A DNA stretch of 64,000 nucleotides from Candidatus Pantoea bituminis (GTDB lineage: Bacteria > Pseudomonadota > Gammaproteobacteria > Enterobacterales > Enterobacteriaceae). Position numbers and translations under genes: made by a program. Position 1 is the stretch's first letter. Every line of letters starts with the position of its first letter. Shown here in pieces: positions 50,571 through 60,796 of this stretch. The notes beneath the pieces are model-generated. The model made no database searches. It saw only the letters and a program-made list of their open reading frames with translations, and was not told the origin of the DNA. The stretch spans positions 2,294,001-2,358,000 of the forward strand of contig NZ_JAGTWO010000004.1 of NCBI RefSeq assembly GCF_018842675.1. The letters run 5' to 3'.

Positions 50571-50608
50571 ATTCAGGAGGGGAAATATTTCATCTCCTGA
50601 ATCATTTT
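50571..50608 (+). terminator. Probable lpxL terminator
   Basis: ATTCAGGAG/CTCCTGAAT 9-bp stem with a long AT-rich loop, then CATTTTAA; five bases after the lpxL stop. Confidence 0.6.
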
Positions 50609-51130
50609 AAATTAATTACTCACTATACTATCACTGTAAAAAACTTATTTACCGCTTCGTATACTGTCCATTGTTAAATTGAGTGACTATTTTTTAAAAA
50701 CCAAAGAATATTTGATATTTATGCATCATAATTAAGAAATTGCCGCTTAAGATTAAATGCCACGCACAAATTCTTAGATATTTGCATAAAAACATTGAGT
50801 GAAACGTTAAGATAACTTATTAAATTCACCATAAATATCCTTGAGCATCGGCCCTGTTTTTTAAAATTCCAGGGCTTTTCCGATTTAATTAATCTTAATG
50901 CTTTGGCTACGCTTATCAGTCCAGTAAAATTAACTTATTTTACAAGGCTTTGTCCTGGCACATCGCTCTATATTCTTTTTTAGAAACTTTTAACTCTTTT
51001 ATATATCCTTATGGAATTTGAATATCAAATTTTTTGCCGGTAATTTCAACCTAACGGTTAATTTTATTTAACTGCGCATTTAAAAATTATAAGAAGATTA
51101 CCCACAGCAAACCCTTCGTAGGAATATTTT
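50609..51130. other. AT-rich gene-free tract where E. coli carries mdtG
   Basis: Over 500 bp of visibly AT-rich sequence with no credible reading frame, tRNA or repeat array. Base composition differs clearly from the flanking genes. Runs such as TTTAAAAAATTAT-like stretches could be promoters for the following small gene. The only regular feature is weak AT-rich direct similarity; I see no insertion-sequence ends. Confidence 0.55.
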
Positions 51131-51493
51131 ATGAATAAAGGTATTTATTATTACGTGACAATCAGCACCGATCAGGAAGGTTATCATTATTTACACCGCA
51201 AGGAATGTAAGCGCATGCCCGTTAAGGAAGACGTCATTTTTATCGGCACGCTCTATAATTTGAATCAGGCATTATCCATCGCCAGGATAAATTTTAAGAA
51301 AGTTAAACCCTGTATAAAGTGCTGTATTCGCTATTCTGCTCCGATAATTCGCGAATCAGTACGTCCGGTTTTGCATTTCCCCAGAAAGCAATGTAAATCC
51401 GAATCGGCGGGAATCGTCTACTTTCCCGCCGGTTGTCCTGTCAGCAACTTCCCTCCCCCATTTTTCGTCTATCCTTCTGTGAAATCCCGTTAA
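51131..51493 (+). CDS. Uncharacterised small protein with Ada-like zinc-binding pattern
   Basis: 120 residues from ATG 51131. The first about 65 residues show H22-x3-C26 ... C61-x2-C64 within YLHRKECKRM and VKPCIKCC, plus a Leu/Ala helix between them (LYNLNQALSIARINFKK). This order resembles the small zinc-binding domain of Ada-type proteins (HxxxC...sleeAl...rPCkxC). Residues 66-120 look unstructured and unlike a domain, and their DNA also holds an inverted repeat. Codon use is AT-rich, like the preceding tract, suggesting acquired DNA. A zinc-binding role is inference; function unknown. Confidence 0.6.
   Translation: MNKGIYYYVTISTDQEGYHYLHRKECKRMPVKEDVIFIGTLYNLNQALSIARINFKKVKPCIKCCIRYSAPIIRESVRPVLHFPRKQCKSESAGIVYFPAGCPVSNFPPPFFVYPSVKSR
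51405..51431. other. Inverted repeat upstream of msyB
   Basis: 9-bp perfect stem CGGCGGGAA/TTCCCGCCG with a 9-base loop, inside the 3' part of the preceding small frame and about 80 bp before msyB. No U-run follows. Could be an attenuator or an operator. Confidence 0.4.
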
Positions 51494-51512
51494 ACAGGCA
51501 TGGAGAATAGCG

Positions 51513-51913
51513 ATGAGCATGTTCAGTACATTAGAAGAAGCCATTGAAGCGGCGCGTGAGGAATACCTCGCCAATCATCCCGAACTCGATGAAGCCGATG
51601 CATCGATAAGCCAGTTTGGCCTGCAAAAGTATGTAATGCAGGACGGCGATATTATGTGGCAGGCTGAGTTTTTGAAGATGAAGGCGAACCGGGCGAATGC
51701 TTGCCAATCCGCAGCGGAGAAGCAGCGCAGGCTATCTTTGATGGTGACTTTGAAGAGATTGAGTTGCGTCAGGAATGGCTGGCTGAAAACACGTTACACG
51801 AGTGGGATGAAGGTGAGTTTCAACTGGAGCCGCCGCTGGACACCGAAGAAGGTGAAGCGGCAGCGCAAGAGTGGGAAGACGACAACAGCGATTCAGACCG
51901 CAGTTATTCGTAA
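51513..51913 (+). pseudogene. msyB: Acidic protein MsyB, one frameshift (probable sequence error)
   Basis: MsyB is a small, very acidic cytoplasmic protein that, when overproduced in E. coli, suppresses secY/secA defects. From ATG 51513 it reads MSMFSTLEEAIEAAREEYLANHPEL up to DIMWQAEF. At T5 (51669-51673) a sixth T restores FFEDEGEPGECLP and joins RSGEAAQAIFDGDFEEIELRQEW...PPLDTEEGEAAA, ending at 51913. Restored length is about 133 residues (E. coli 124, here with a longer acidic tail). Convergent with yceK, overlapping 10 bp. Confidence 0.88.
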
Positions 51914-52143
51914 GGTCCGTGACTGGCATCAACAGGCAGTAAGAGCGTATCCAACACCAGCGACAGCGGCAGATCAATAATGGTCAACACACGCCATGCG
52001 CTGTCGCGAACATCCCACTGTACGCCAGGATAATATTGATTACCGTGTCCCTGACCGGGCACGGTTCTACTGATAATGCTACCGCAACCGCTCAACAGCA
52101 AAATGGACAAGGTTAAAACAGATAGTTTCAGGAAACGATTCAC
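51904..52143 (-). CDS. yceK: Lipoprotein YceK (DUF1375)
   Basis: 79 residues from GTG 52143 with AAGAGA upstream (E. coli 75). Signal peptide with lipobox L-S-G-C, then SIISRTVPGQGHGNQYYPGVQWDVRDSAW and LPLSLVLDTLLLPVDASHGPYE, almost identical to E. coli YceK. A longer frame from 52188 adds 15 residues before the signal peptide and is unlikely. Function unknown. Confidence 0.9.
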   Translation of the reverse strand: MNRFLKLSVLTLSILLLSGCGSIISRTVPGQGHGNQYYPGVQWDVRDSAWRVLTIIDLPLSLVLDTLLLPVDASHGPYE

Positions 52144-52266
52144 AACAGTTTCTCTTAATGGAATTGACGCTATTTTAGTAATCCACACACAGAAGTAACA
52201 CCCACATTTCCACTGAATTACGTAAAGTTCGCGTTAAATCGCTGCGTTAACCCGAATCTGAGCCAT

Positions 52267-52295
52267 AAAAAAAGCGGCATCCCTGCCGCTTTTTT
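52267..52295 (-). terminator. opgGH terminator
   Basis: AGCGGCA-TCCC-TGCCGCT stem with A7 on the left (T7 on minus) and T6 on the right, 3 bp after the opgH stop. Confidence 0.92.
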
Positions 52296-52297
52296 GC

Positions 52298-54849
52298 TTA
52301 GGCGTTTTGTGGCAACGCCTGTGGATTCAATTTCAGCTTTTGATAACTTTCAACCCACTGATGATACTTCTCTGCGTTTTCCCATAAACGGGTATGAACG
52401 CGTGCCAGCACCACCGGATCGCTGATCAGCTGCAATCGCTGTTCACGGTTGAGTTTCTCGGGTGCATCGCTTAATGCCTGATCGACGCGACGATCGCGCG
52501 CATGCTCCAGCAGCTGGCTTTGCTTGTGACGAGATGTCGCAAGCGCCGTTGCCAAGGCATTGAACGCCGGGTGGAATACCGCATGCATAAAGCCATTTTC
52601 CAACGCACGTTCGCGGTTGAGCTTCAGATAGAAGTCAGTATCCACCAACTCTTTCGGCGGCTCATACTCTTCAGGGATCAGGAACAATTTTGCATTTTTG
52701 CTCTTAATACCCAACGTGGCACGGCTCGACATCACTGAAACAAACGGTGAAAGGATCAGCGAGAAGACGATCGGCGCTAACCACCACAGGAAGTTGAGAT
52801 CCAGCCAACCCATACCTGCCGCCCAGACAATACCCAACGCCATTTGAGAACCGTGACGTTTGAATGCTTCACTCCACGGCGTAGCATCGTCATCACGTTG
52901 TGGCGAATTCCACACCACTTCCCAGCCAAGGAATGCACTGACCACGAACACGGTATGGAAAAGCATACGTACCGGCGCCAGCAATACCGAGAACAGCATT
53001 TCCAAAAACAGTGAAAGGGTTACGCGCATTACGCCACCGTAAGGTTTAGCGCCTTTGAACCAAATCAACACCACACTCAACAGTTTTGGCAAGAACAGCA
53101 GCACCATTGTGGTTGAGAACAGGGCTATCGCCAGTTCAGGACGCCACTGCGGCCAAACCGGGAAGAGCTGTCGCGGTTGCAGGAAGTAAGTTGGTTCCAT
53201 CAGCGTATGCACAATCTGCAAGGCGGTGGAGAGCGCAAGGAACATAAACCATAACGGCGCAGAAAGATAAGACATTACCCCCGTCAGGAACACCGCACGG
53301 TGAACGGGATGCATTCCTTTCACCAGGAACAGGCGGAAGTTCATCAGGTTACCGTGACACCAGCGACGGTCACGTTTAAGCTCATCCAGCAAGTTTGGCG
53401 GGAGCTCTTCATATGAACCCGGCAGATCGTAAGCGATCCACACCCCCAACCGGCACGACGCATCAGCGCAGCCTCAACAAAGTCATGCGACAGAATTGAG
53501 CCCGCAAATGAGCCTTCACCAGGCAACGGCGCTAGCGCACAGTGCTCAATAAACGGCTTCACGCGAATAATGGCGTTATGGCCCCAGTAATGCGATTCCC
53601 CCAATTGCCAGAAGTGCAAACCGGCGGTAAACAGCGGACCGTAAACGCGTGTTGCGAACTGCTGACAACGCGCGTAAAGCGTGTCCATGCCAGACGCTTT
53701 TGGCGAAGACTGGATGATACCCGCATTTGGATTGGCATCCATCATGCGTACTAAGCCGGTAAGACATTCCCCGCTCATTACGCTGTCAGCGTCCAGCACC
53801 ACCATATAGCTGTAGTTGACGCCCCAACGACGACAGAAGTCATCAATGTTGCCGCTTTTACGCTTCACGCGACGACGACGACGGCGATAGAAGATTTTGC
53901 CTGCGCCGCCAACATCACGTACCAGTTCCATCCAGGCTTTCTGCTCGGCGATGGCAATATCAGGATCGTAGCTGTCGCTGAGGATGTAGACGTCAAAATG
54001 TTCCGCATTGCCGGTACGGACGACGGATTCCCAGGTCGCTCGTAATCCAGCAAATACGCGCTCTACATCTTCATTACAGATCGGCATGATCAACGCTGTA
54101 CGGTGCTCAGGGTTAAGTGCTTCATCGCCTACTGTTGAGTAAGAGATGCTGTACTTGTCGCGACCAATAAGCAGCTGTAAAAAGCCCATCAGCGCAGTCC
54201 AGAAACCGGCGGAGACCCAACAGAATAGGATGGCGAACAGGAACAGAATTCCGGTTTGCAGCACATAAGGCAGAATCTGCATCACCGATTGCTGCCAGTT
54301 CTGATTGATCATCTCCATCGGGTCGAGCAGCGTCCAGCCCTGATACGGCAGAATGGTTTTCATGTACCAGGTTGCCACAACGGTCTGGAAAAGCGTCAAA
54401 ATCAGCAAAGTGTAGCGACGCATTGATCCTACGTGACGCCACTTCTCTTCAGCACGCTGCTCTTCTGGATTGGCGTAGCGCGGCACTGATTTTTGTCCAC
54501 GTAATGAAGACCAGGCACGCACCAACGGGTTAGTACGCCAGGCTTCCGGGAACATCAGCGAGCGCTTCACTTTCGGCATGGCCTTCAGCGTGGTGCGATC
54601 GAGATAATCTTTGCCGAGCTGTTGGCCATCAGCAAGCGAGTCTGGCCAGGCCATTTTCACCCGCGATGAAACAGATTTCAGTGGCGCATCGTCAGGGCGA
54701 TCGCTGGCTGCCACATCCTGGCCCAGCGACTCGTGTATGAAGTGAAACGCCTCGGCATTTTGCAGCGAGGCGCTTAAACGGGCTTTTCCTGCCGCATCCA
54801 GCGGCAGGGATTCCACGTAACTTTGAGGTGTAAAAGTCGATTTATTCAT
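52298..54849 (-). pseudogene. opgH: Glucans biosynthesis glucosyltransferase OpgH (MdoH), one frameshift (probable sequence error)
   Basis: Inner-membrane GT2 enzyme that polymerises and exports osmoregulated periplasmic glucan backbones and, in E. coli, couples nutrient state to cell size. From ATG 54849 the first piece covers the membrane helices and the GT2 core ([27 protein letters not shown]). At C5 on plus (53443-53447) one more G on the coding strand restores [16 protein letters not shown] and joins the piece with RDRRWCHGN and the remaining helices. Restored length is about 850 residues (E. coli 847). Its start overlaps the opgG stop by 8 bp. Confidence 0.9.
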
Positions 54850-56407
54850 TGGCAGGTAGCTGATAGCTCCAGGTTTCCGTCAATGTCTTGTCGCCGCTAA
54901 CCAGCGCCGCACGCATTTCGGTTGGCTGCTTGTTGTCTTTCACACGCAGACGCAACACCAAACGCCAGCCTTTATTGACCGGGTTATAGCGTACGCTCTG
55001 CTCAACCACATCCGCGTTATTACCCACACTCACCTGTGGTGCAACCTGGCTGTTTTCCGGCATTTGGCTCATCGCTTTACCCACAAAATCGAGAGTAAAG
55101 GCGATGCTGCCATCCGGTTGACGCACCAGATTAGACTGCTTAACGTCACCGGCAGAACGCAGGGTGTTTTTCACCCATGCCGTGTCGTCCGAGTGCAGTT
55201 GGCTTTCGTCACGCGTGAAGTGTAGACGGTATTTGAAGTTCATCTCTTTGCCCGGCTCCGGCAGGTTCTCCGGTGTCCAGAAGGCAACGATGTTGTCGTT
55301 GGTTTCATCCGCAGTAGGGATCTCCACCAGCTCGACGCGGCCTTTACCCCAATCGCCTAAAGGCTCAACCCAGCCACTTGGACGCTGATCGTAACGATCG
55401 TCAAGATCCTGATAAGCGCTGAAGTCGCGGCTACGTTGCAGCAGACCAAAACCTTTCGGGCTTTCGATGGTGTATGTGCTCACCGCTAAATGGCGCGGAT
55501 TATTCAGCGGACGCCAAATCCATTCGCCGTTGCCGCTATGGATGGAAAGACCATCAGAATCGTGCAACGAAGGACGGAAATTATTAACCGGCGACGGCTG
55601 GTTAGCACCGAACAGGAACATGCTGGTCAATGGCGCAACACCCAGTTTGCCCACTTTGTCGCGCAGATAGACTTTAGACTGCACGTCAACGACCGACTCA
55701 TTACCCGGACGAATAACAAAACGGTAGGCACCGGCTGCTCGAGGCGAATCCAGTAAGGCGTAGATCACCAGTTGCTTATCTTGTGGTTTCGGACGTTCGA
55801 TCCAGAACTCTTTAAAGCGCGGGAACTCTTCGCCAGAAGGCAACGCGGTATCAATCGCCAAACCACGCGCCGACAAGCCATAAACCTGGCCCGCACCGAT
55901 CACGCGGAAGTAGCTGGCACCCAGAAAACTGGTGATCTCGTCATCTTTACCTTTGGTATTTAATGGGTAAAGGACTTTAAAACCCGCGAAGCCCAAGTTT
56001 TTAACCGAATCGGCGTCATGTTTCACATTGCCGAAATTAAAATAATCAGGGTTGTATTTGATTTCACGCACCGCGCTAGCCGTGACTTCATTAATTTGTA
56101 CCGGCGTATCGAAGTACATACCCTGATGATAAAATTCCAGCTTGAATGGCGTACGCAATTTGCCCCAATACGCTTTATCGTGGTTAAACTGGATCTGCTG
56201 ATAATCAGCAAATTTCATTTCACGAAACTGAGAGGGTAAATTGCTTTTAGGCGCTTCGAAGCTTTTCCCTGCCAACGCTTTGGCTTGTTTGGCTACATCA
56301 TCGATGTTAAACGCCCAACTGTTATTGGCGTACAACGCCAGCAGAACTGCAGCGCCAATCCAACGCACCTTTTTCAGTTCTGGTTTATTTTTCTCTTTAG
56401 TCAGCAC
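54842..56407 (-). CDS. opgG: Periplasmic glucans biosynthesis protein OpgG (MdoG)
   Basis: Periplasmic protein needed for branching/processing of osmoregulated periplasmic glucans. 521 residues (E. coli 511) with a signal peptide ending at NNSWA about residue 32, then [21 protein letters not shown] and [13 protein letters not shown], typical of the OpgG/OpgD family; Ig-like C-terminal domain. First gene of opgGH; promoter region 56408-56656 is shared with divergent opgC. Confidence 0.97.
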   Translation of the reverse strand: MLTKEKNKPELKKVRWIGAAVLLALYANNSWAFNIDDVAKQAKALAGKSFEAPKSNLPSQFREMKFADYQQIQFNHDKAYWGKLRTPFKLEFYHQGMYFDTPVQINEVTASAVREIKYNPDYFNFGNVKHDADSVKNLGFAGFKVLYPLNTKGKDDEITSFLGASYFRVIGAGQVYGLSARGLAIDTALPSGEEFPRFKEFWIERPKPQDKQLVIYALLDSPRAAGAYRFVIRPGNESVVDVQSKVYLRDKVGKLGVAPLTSMFLFGANQPSPVNNFRPSLHDSDGLSIHSGNGEWIWRPLNNPRHLAVSTYTIESPKGFGLLQRSRDFSAYQDLDDRYDQRPSGWVEPLGDWGKGRVELVEIPTADETNDNIVAFWTPENLPEPGKEMNFKYRLHFTRDESQLHSDDTAWVKNTLRSAGDVKQSNLVRQPDGSIAFTLDFVGKAMSQMPENSQVAPQVSVGNNADVVEQSVRYNPVNKGWRLVLRLRVKDNKQPTEMRAALVSGDKTLTETWSYQLPANE

Positions 56408-56656
56408 ATCCCCCCTTTCGTGTGCTTAAATCAAACCCGCTTATCTTAAAGGATTATTCGGTTTTCCGACAGCTTATGCGCAAGAATGTTCCCTTTATTC
56501 GTAAGCCAGATGTGTGATTTTAGGACAATTAAACGATACAGATTTAGCTGATAGTATACCTCGTTTATCACAGGTAGAATTTCACTCCGGCATAATCCGG
56601 TTTCAGGGCGAAACTGGCTAAAACAGACTCACAACGTACTAACGAACAGGAACTTT

Positions 56657-57781
56657 ATGAGTACAGCAAAACCTGAACGTGAATATTTTCTCGACTCCAT
56701 TCGGGCTTATTTGATGTTATTAGGGGTTCCATTTCACGTTTCCCTGATTTATTCCACGCAAAAATGGGCAGTTAACAGTACCGACGCTTCATTATGGTTG
56801 ACGCTGTTTAATGATTTTATTCACGCCTTCCGTATGCAGGTCTTTTTTGTCATCTCCGGCTATTTCTCCTACATGCTCTATTTGCGCTATCAGCCGCAGC
56901 GGTTTTTAAAAGTACGGTTGGAGCGTGTCGGCATTCCGCTGCTCACTGCCATTCCGCTGATCACTCTGCCGCAATTTTTTATGCTCAAAGAGTGGACGCA
57001 GAAATTGTCTGGCTGGGATAATTTTAGTCTGTACGAGAAATTTAATAACCTGATGTGGGAGTTAATCTCTCACCTGTGGTTTCTGGTGGTGTTGGTGGTG
57101 CTAACCACGCTGGGCATGCTGACGTTCCGCTGGTTACGCGATCAAAAACACGCCATTGATTACCAACGTGTGGGTTGGGGTTCGCTGACCTTAGGCGTTA
57201 TGGCGTGGGCGTTGTTATGGTGCCTGTTCCGCCGTGCGATCTTTCTTTTCCAGCCTGACTGGTTAATGAATGGCTTGTTCAGTATTGGGGTGATGCAATC
57301 ACTGTTCTTTATGCCTTTCTTCATGCTTGGCGCGCTGTCGTGGAAGCATAAGGCGCTGAAGCAGTTATTTGTACGATTCAATCCCGTGATGTGCTTTGGC
57401 GCAATTGTGGTGTTTGTTGCCTACTGCGCAAATCAGCGGATGAGCAGTGGTGAAGGTTGGTTATATGAACTGGATGCGCTGATCTCCACCCTGATGGGCT
57501 TGTGTATGCTCAACGTCTGCTTCTGCTTCGGCCATAAGCTGCTGAACTCACATTCGCCGCGCATCATGTATCTGGTCAATGCTTCGCTGTTTATCTATTT
57601 GGTCCACCATCCCCTGACGTTGCTGTATGGCATTTATATTACGCCGCACATCAGCAACAACACGCTGGGCTTTTTCGTTGGCCTGATAATGGTGTTTGGC
57701 ATCGCCTTTCTGTTGTATGAGATTCACCTGCGCATTCCGCTGCTGCGCTTCTTGTTCTCCGGTAAGCCGCAGAACAAATAA
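56657..57781 (+). CDS. opgC: Glucans biosynthesis protein OpgC (MdoC)
   Basis: Polytopic inner-membrane acyltransferase-3 family protein that transfers succinyl groups to periplasmic glucans. 374 residues (E. coli 385), about ten hydrophobic segments. N-terminal [25 protein letters not shown] with the conserved R-x10-H pattern of the family, and [11 protein letters not shown] near the C-terminus. Divergent from opgGH, ending at a shared terminator with clsC. Confidence 0.95.
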   Translation: MSTAKPEREYFLDSIRAYLMLLGVPFHVSLIYSTQKWAVNSTDASLWLTLFNDFIHAFRMQVFFVISGYFSYMLYLRYQPQRFLKVRLERVGIPLLTAIPLITLPQFFMLKEWTQKLSGWDNFSLYEKFNNLMWELISHLWFLVVLVVLTTLGMLTFRWLRDQKHAIDYQRVGWGSLTLGVMAWALLWCLFRRAIFLFQPDWLMNGLFSIGVMQSLFFMPFFMLGALSWKHKALKQLFVRFNPVMCFGAIVVFVAYCANQRMSSGEGWLYELDALISTLMGLCMLNVCFCFGHKLLNSHSPRIMYLVNASLFIYLVHHPLTLLYGIYITPHISNNTLGFFVGLIMVFGIAFLLYEIHLRIPLLRFLFSGKPQNK

Positions 57782-57782
57782 T

Positions 57783-57814
57783 AAAAAAGCGATCCCGTTG
57801 GGGATCGCTTTTTT
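57783..57814. terminator. Bidirectional terminator between opgC and clsC
   Basis: AAAAAAGCGATCCC-GTTG-GGGATCGCTTTTTT, a near-perfect palindrome that ends opgC on plus and clsC on minus. Confidence 0.94.
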
Positions 57815-59273
57815 AAAGCAGCCATTCAATAGGCAAACGCCAGACTAATCGCACCTGCAATCGCTGCCACAGCGAACAGCCCGGTTCATGTTTATGCACC
57901 ACTTCTTCTGATTCGTTCGGATACTCAAGCCAGTTTACCCTGCCCCACTTATCCAGTCGTAGTGTCCAGGCACGATCGCGCATTGAATCAATGAAGCGCT
58001 GATGGGTTTTCATTGCCAGCGATTCGCTTTCAATCACTAATCCCATTTCCGTGTTGAGTTCTGCTGAACGTGGGTCAAAATTAAACGAGCCAATAAACAA
58101 CGTTTTTTGATCGACCGAAAAGGTTTTGGCATGCAAACTCGAACCCGAATTACCGGTCAAACCGCGATCGTGTGGCGCATCCTGCAAGGCGGATTGCGGT
58201 TTAAGTTCATACAGCGCGATACCGTGACGTAATAGTTTCTTGCGCCATTTAGCGTAACCCGCATGCACAATGGAGACATCATTCGCCGCCAGCGAATTGG
58301 TCAGAATGGCGATTTTCACCCCTTTACGCTTTAAGGCCAGTAGCTGCGCCACGCCCGCTCGCGTCGGCACAAAATAGGCTGAAATAATATCGAATTGATG
58401 CTGCGGCGTACCTATCACTTCCAACATGCGCTGCGGCAGCAAGCTTTTGCGCTTTGCTTTGCCTAAACCTTTACGCGGATCGTCGCTGAGCAAACGAGAT
58501 TTCGCCCATGTCAGCTCCAGGGTGCCCTGTTCGAGTTGGCTGACAAACGCAGAATTATCCAGCCGTTTGAGGTAGACCTGAACGGCTTCGCTGTGGCGCC
58601 AGGCTTCCGGCAAACGCACCGCGCTTTTGTCATCGCTGGTTTCATCCAGCACCTTTTTCAACGGCGATACCGGTTTGCTTTTCCAATAGCGCTCAAAATC
58701 TTTGCTGACCTCTTCTACAACCGGCCCAATGGCCATAACATCGAGATCTGCAAACAGCGGTTCATTACCGGTTCCGAAATATTCATCACCAATATTACGT
58801 CCGCCCACCAACGTGGTAATGCCATCAACGGTAAAACTTTTATTGTGCATACGGCGGTTAAGACGTGCGAAATCAGTCAGGTAACCCAGCGCGCGCAGGG
58901 TTCGAAATGAGAAAGGATTGAAGAGCCTGACGGTGATATTGGGGTGACGATCGAGCTGCGCCAGGGTTTCATCCAGGCCCGGCGTATTGTTGTCATCCAG
59001 CAGCAAACGGACTTTTACTCCGCGTTCTGCGGCGTCCAACAGGGCGCTAAACAGCAATCTCCCCGACATGTCGTTTTGCCAGATGTAGTACTGAATATCG
59101 AGCGAGCGTTCAGCTTTTTCAATCAGCATATAGCGGGCGGCGAAGGCGTCCAGCCCATCGCTGAGCGGATGAATCCCGCTGAGGTCGGCACGGTGCACTC
59201 GCTGCGGTTTAAGCCGCTGTTCCAGCCAGCTCTCACAAAGAGTGGTCGGATGCAGGTCAAAAGCTTCGGTCAT
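57813..59273 (-). CDS. clsC: Cardiolipin synthase C ClsC
   Basis: Phospholipase-D-family enzyme that in E. coli uses phosphatidylethanolamine and phosphatidylglycerol to make cardiolipin. 486 residues from ATG 59273 (MTEAFDLHPTTLCESWLEQRL; E. coli 473). Two HKD motifs: MHNKSFTVDGITTLVGGRN and LHAKTFSVDQKTLFIGSFN. ymdB, the usual upstream partner and stimulator in E. coli, is absent. Next to opgC as in E. coli. Confidence 0.93.
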   Translation of the reverse strand: MTEAFDLHPTTLCESWLEQRLKPQRVHRADLSGIHPLSDGLDAFAARYMLIEKAERSLDIQYYIWQNDMSGRLLFSALLDAAERGVKVRLLLDDNNTPGLDETLAQLDRHPNITVRLFNPFSFRTLRALGYLTDFARLNRRMHNKSFTVDGITTLVGGRNIGDEYFGTGNEPLFADLDVMAIGPVVEEVSKDFERYWKSKPVSPLKKVLDETSDDKSAVRLPEAWRHSEAVQVYLKRLDNSAFVSQLEQGTLELTWAKSRLLSDDPRKGLGKAKRKSLLPQRMLEVIGTPQHQFDIISAYFVPTRAGVAQLLALKRKGVKIAILTNSLAANDVSIVHAGYAKWRKKLLRHGIALYELKPQSALQDAPHDRGLTGNSGSSLHAKTFSVDQKTLFIGSFNFDPRSAELNTEMGLVIESESLAMKTHQRFIDSMRDRAWTLRLDKWGRVNWLEYPNESEEVVHKHEPGCSLWQRLQVRLVWRLPIEWLL

Positions 59274-59428
59274 GTTAATTCCCTGAATGATGCAGTTATT
59301 TTTATTATTCACCGGTCTGAGGAAACACGCTATGCGAGCCTTCCGACTTCACTACACGGCTGTTGATGTTTTTAGTCTAGACTTAGCCGAACCATCTGTG
59401 ACCGGCAATTGCCTGGAAGGAGAGGAAA

Positions 59429-60591
59429 ATGACGCAGCAATCCCTTACCGAAGGTTCACATCGCCATCATCCCCACCTGTTTCGCAGCTTCTTTCAGGGC
59501 AGCTTCCCTGCTCCACCGCCTGTCGTGCGCCAGGAAAAAGGCTGGACATGGTGATCTCCAGTGGTCATGACATGTTGCTAAATAAAGATTACGCCACGCT
59601 GGTGGAACAGCACATTTTGACGGCGCGCGACGGTGCTCGCTGGCATTTGATTGAGAAAACGCCCGATGTCTATGACTGGCACTCTTTCCTGCCGATGATC
59701 GAGGCGGCACAGCGTCATAATCTGCAAATTATCTGGGAGCTGGCGCATTTTGGCTATCCCGATCATCTCAATATCTGGAAAGCAGAATTTGTCGAGCATT
59801 TCGAACGCTTCGCCCGCGCCATGGCACAGCTAATGCGAGACCACGGCATCGAGCAGCCTTTCTTTACGCCCATCAATCAAATCTCGTTTTGGTCATGGGC
59901 TGGCGCTGACGTTGCCTGGTTTAATCCTCACGTGGCGAATCGCGGCAAAGAGCTGAAGCGACAGCTGGTGCGCGCTTCGCTGGCAGCCATTCACGCTATT
60001 CGTGAAGTCTATCCCGACGCCCGCTTTGTATTAACCGATCCGCTGGTGCAGATCGCCACACATCCCGACAACCCAGACAGTAAACCTTATGCCAATGCGC
60101 AACATCAGGCGCAGTTCGAAGCCTGGGATATGTTAGCGGGTCGCCTCGATAAAGAGTTAGGCGGCAGCGAAGCGTGTCTCGACATCCTGGGTTTGAATTA
60201 TTATCCCGACAATCACTGGTTTTTCCCGGATCTCCCCATGGAAGCCGATCATCCCTCAAGGGTGCCGCTGCATACGCTGCTCGCGCAGTGCTGGCAGCGT
60301 TATCAACGTCCCATGCTGCTGGCAGAAACCGGCGCAGAAGGCAATGCAGGCGCAACCTGGTTGCAGGAAGTCAGTGAAAATGTGTCGGTGGCGCTGGAAA
60401 ATGGGATTGCCATCGAGGGCGTTTCGCTTTACCCGGTGGTGGAATATCCCGCCTGGGCTGATGATCGCCGCTCGCCAGATCCGCTGCTGGGATTAGGCGA
60501 TCCCAATGGTAATCGCACCCTGCATGAGGGGCTGGCGCTGGTATTACGTAGCCAACAGATCAAATATGAAAAACGCGATCAGGATGGATGA
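59429..60591 (+). pseudogene. GH1-like glycoside hydrolase family protein, one frameshift (probable sequence error)
   Basis: Member of the beta-glucosidase/6-phospho-beta-glucosidase-like superfamily (TIM barrel). From ATG 59429, with AGGAGAGG upstream, it reads MTQQSLTEGSHRHHPHLFRSFF; at C3 (59506-59508) one added base restores a reading through CSTACRAPGKRLDMV and the remaining protein, about 387 residues. Visible: nucleophile-like PMLLAETGAEG, ILGLNYYPDNHWF, and TPINQISFWSWAG at the acid/base position, where Gln stands for the Glu I expect. No signal peptide. No equivalent in E. coli at this spot. Substrate unknown. Confidence 0.75.
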
Positions 60592-60757
60592 GAGATTGGC
60601 GGGTGAGGCTTGGGGAGCAGGATTGCACGTCAAGAGAAGGATCGGTGGGATGGCGCACATCGGTGAGCCAGGTCATGGTAAACAGGAACGTAACCCCAAT
60701 CAGACACGCAGCCAGCAGGCCAATAATCGCAATCAGTTTGTCATCTCTGTTTTCCAT
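60560..60757 (-). CDS. Small single-pass membrane protein
   Basis: 65 residues from ATG 60757 with AGGAGAAGG 3 bp further upstream (60760-60768), an unusually strong ribosome site. One hydrophobic helix (about residues 8-30, LIAIIGLLAACLIGVTFLFTMT) preceded by the charged N-terminus MENRDDK. Overlaps the 3' end of the hydrolase gene by 32 bp in convergent orientation. No family recognised. Confidence 0.65.
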   Translation of the reverse strand: MENRDDKLIAIIGLLAACLIGVTFLFTMTWLTDVRHPTDPSLDVQSCSPSLTRQSLIHPDRVFHI

Positions 60758-60796
60758 TGCCTTCTCCTGATGAATGTCCTTTTCACGCCTGACCTC

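Noticed and set aside
10249..59508. Natural pseudogene formation or programmed frameshifting
   Set aside because: Essential genes are hit, all changes are losses in simple runs, and no slippery heptamer plus stimulatory structure recurs at the sites. Kept as possible only for yceH.
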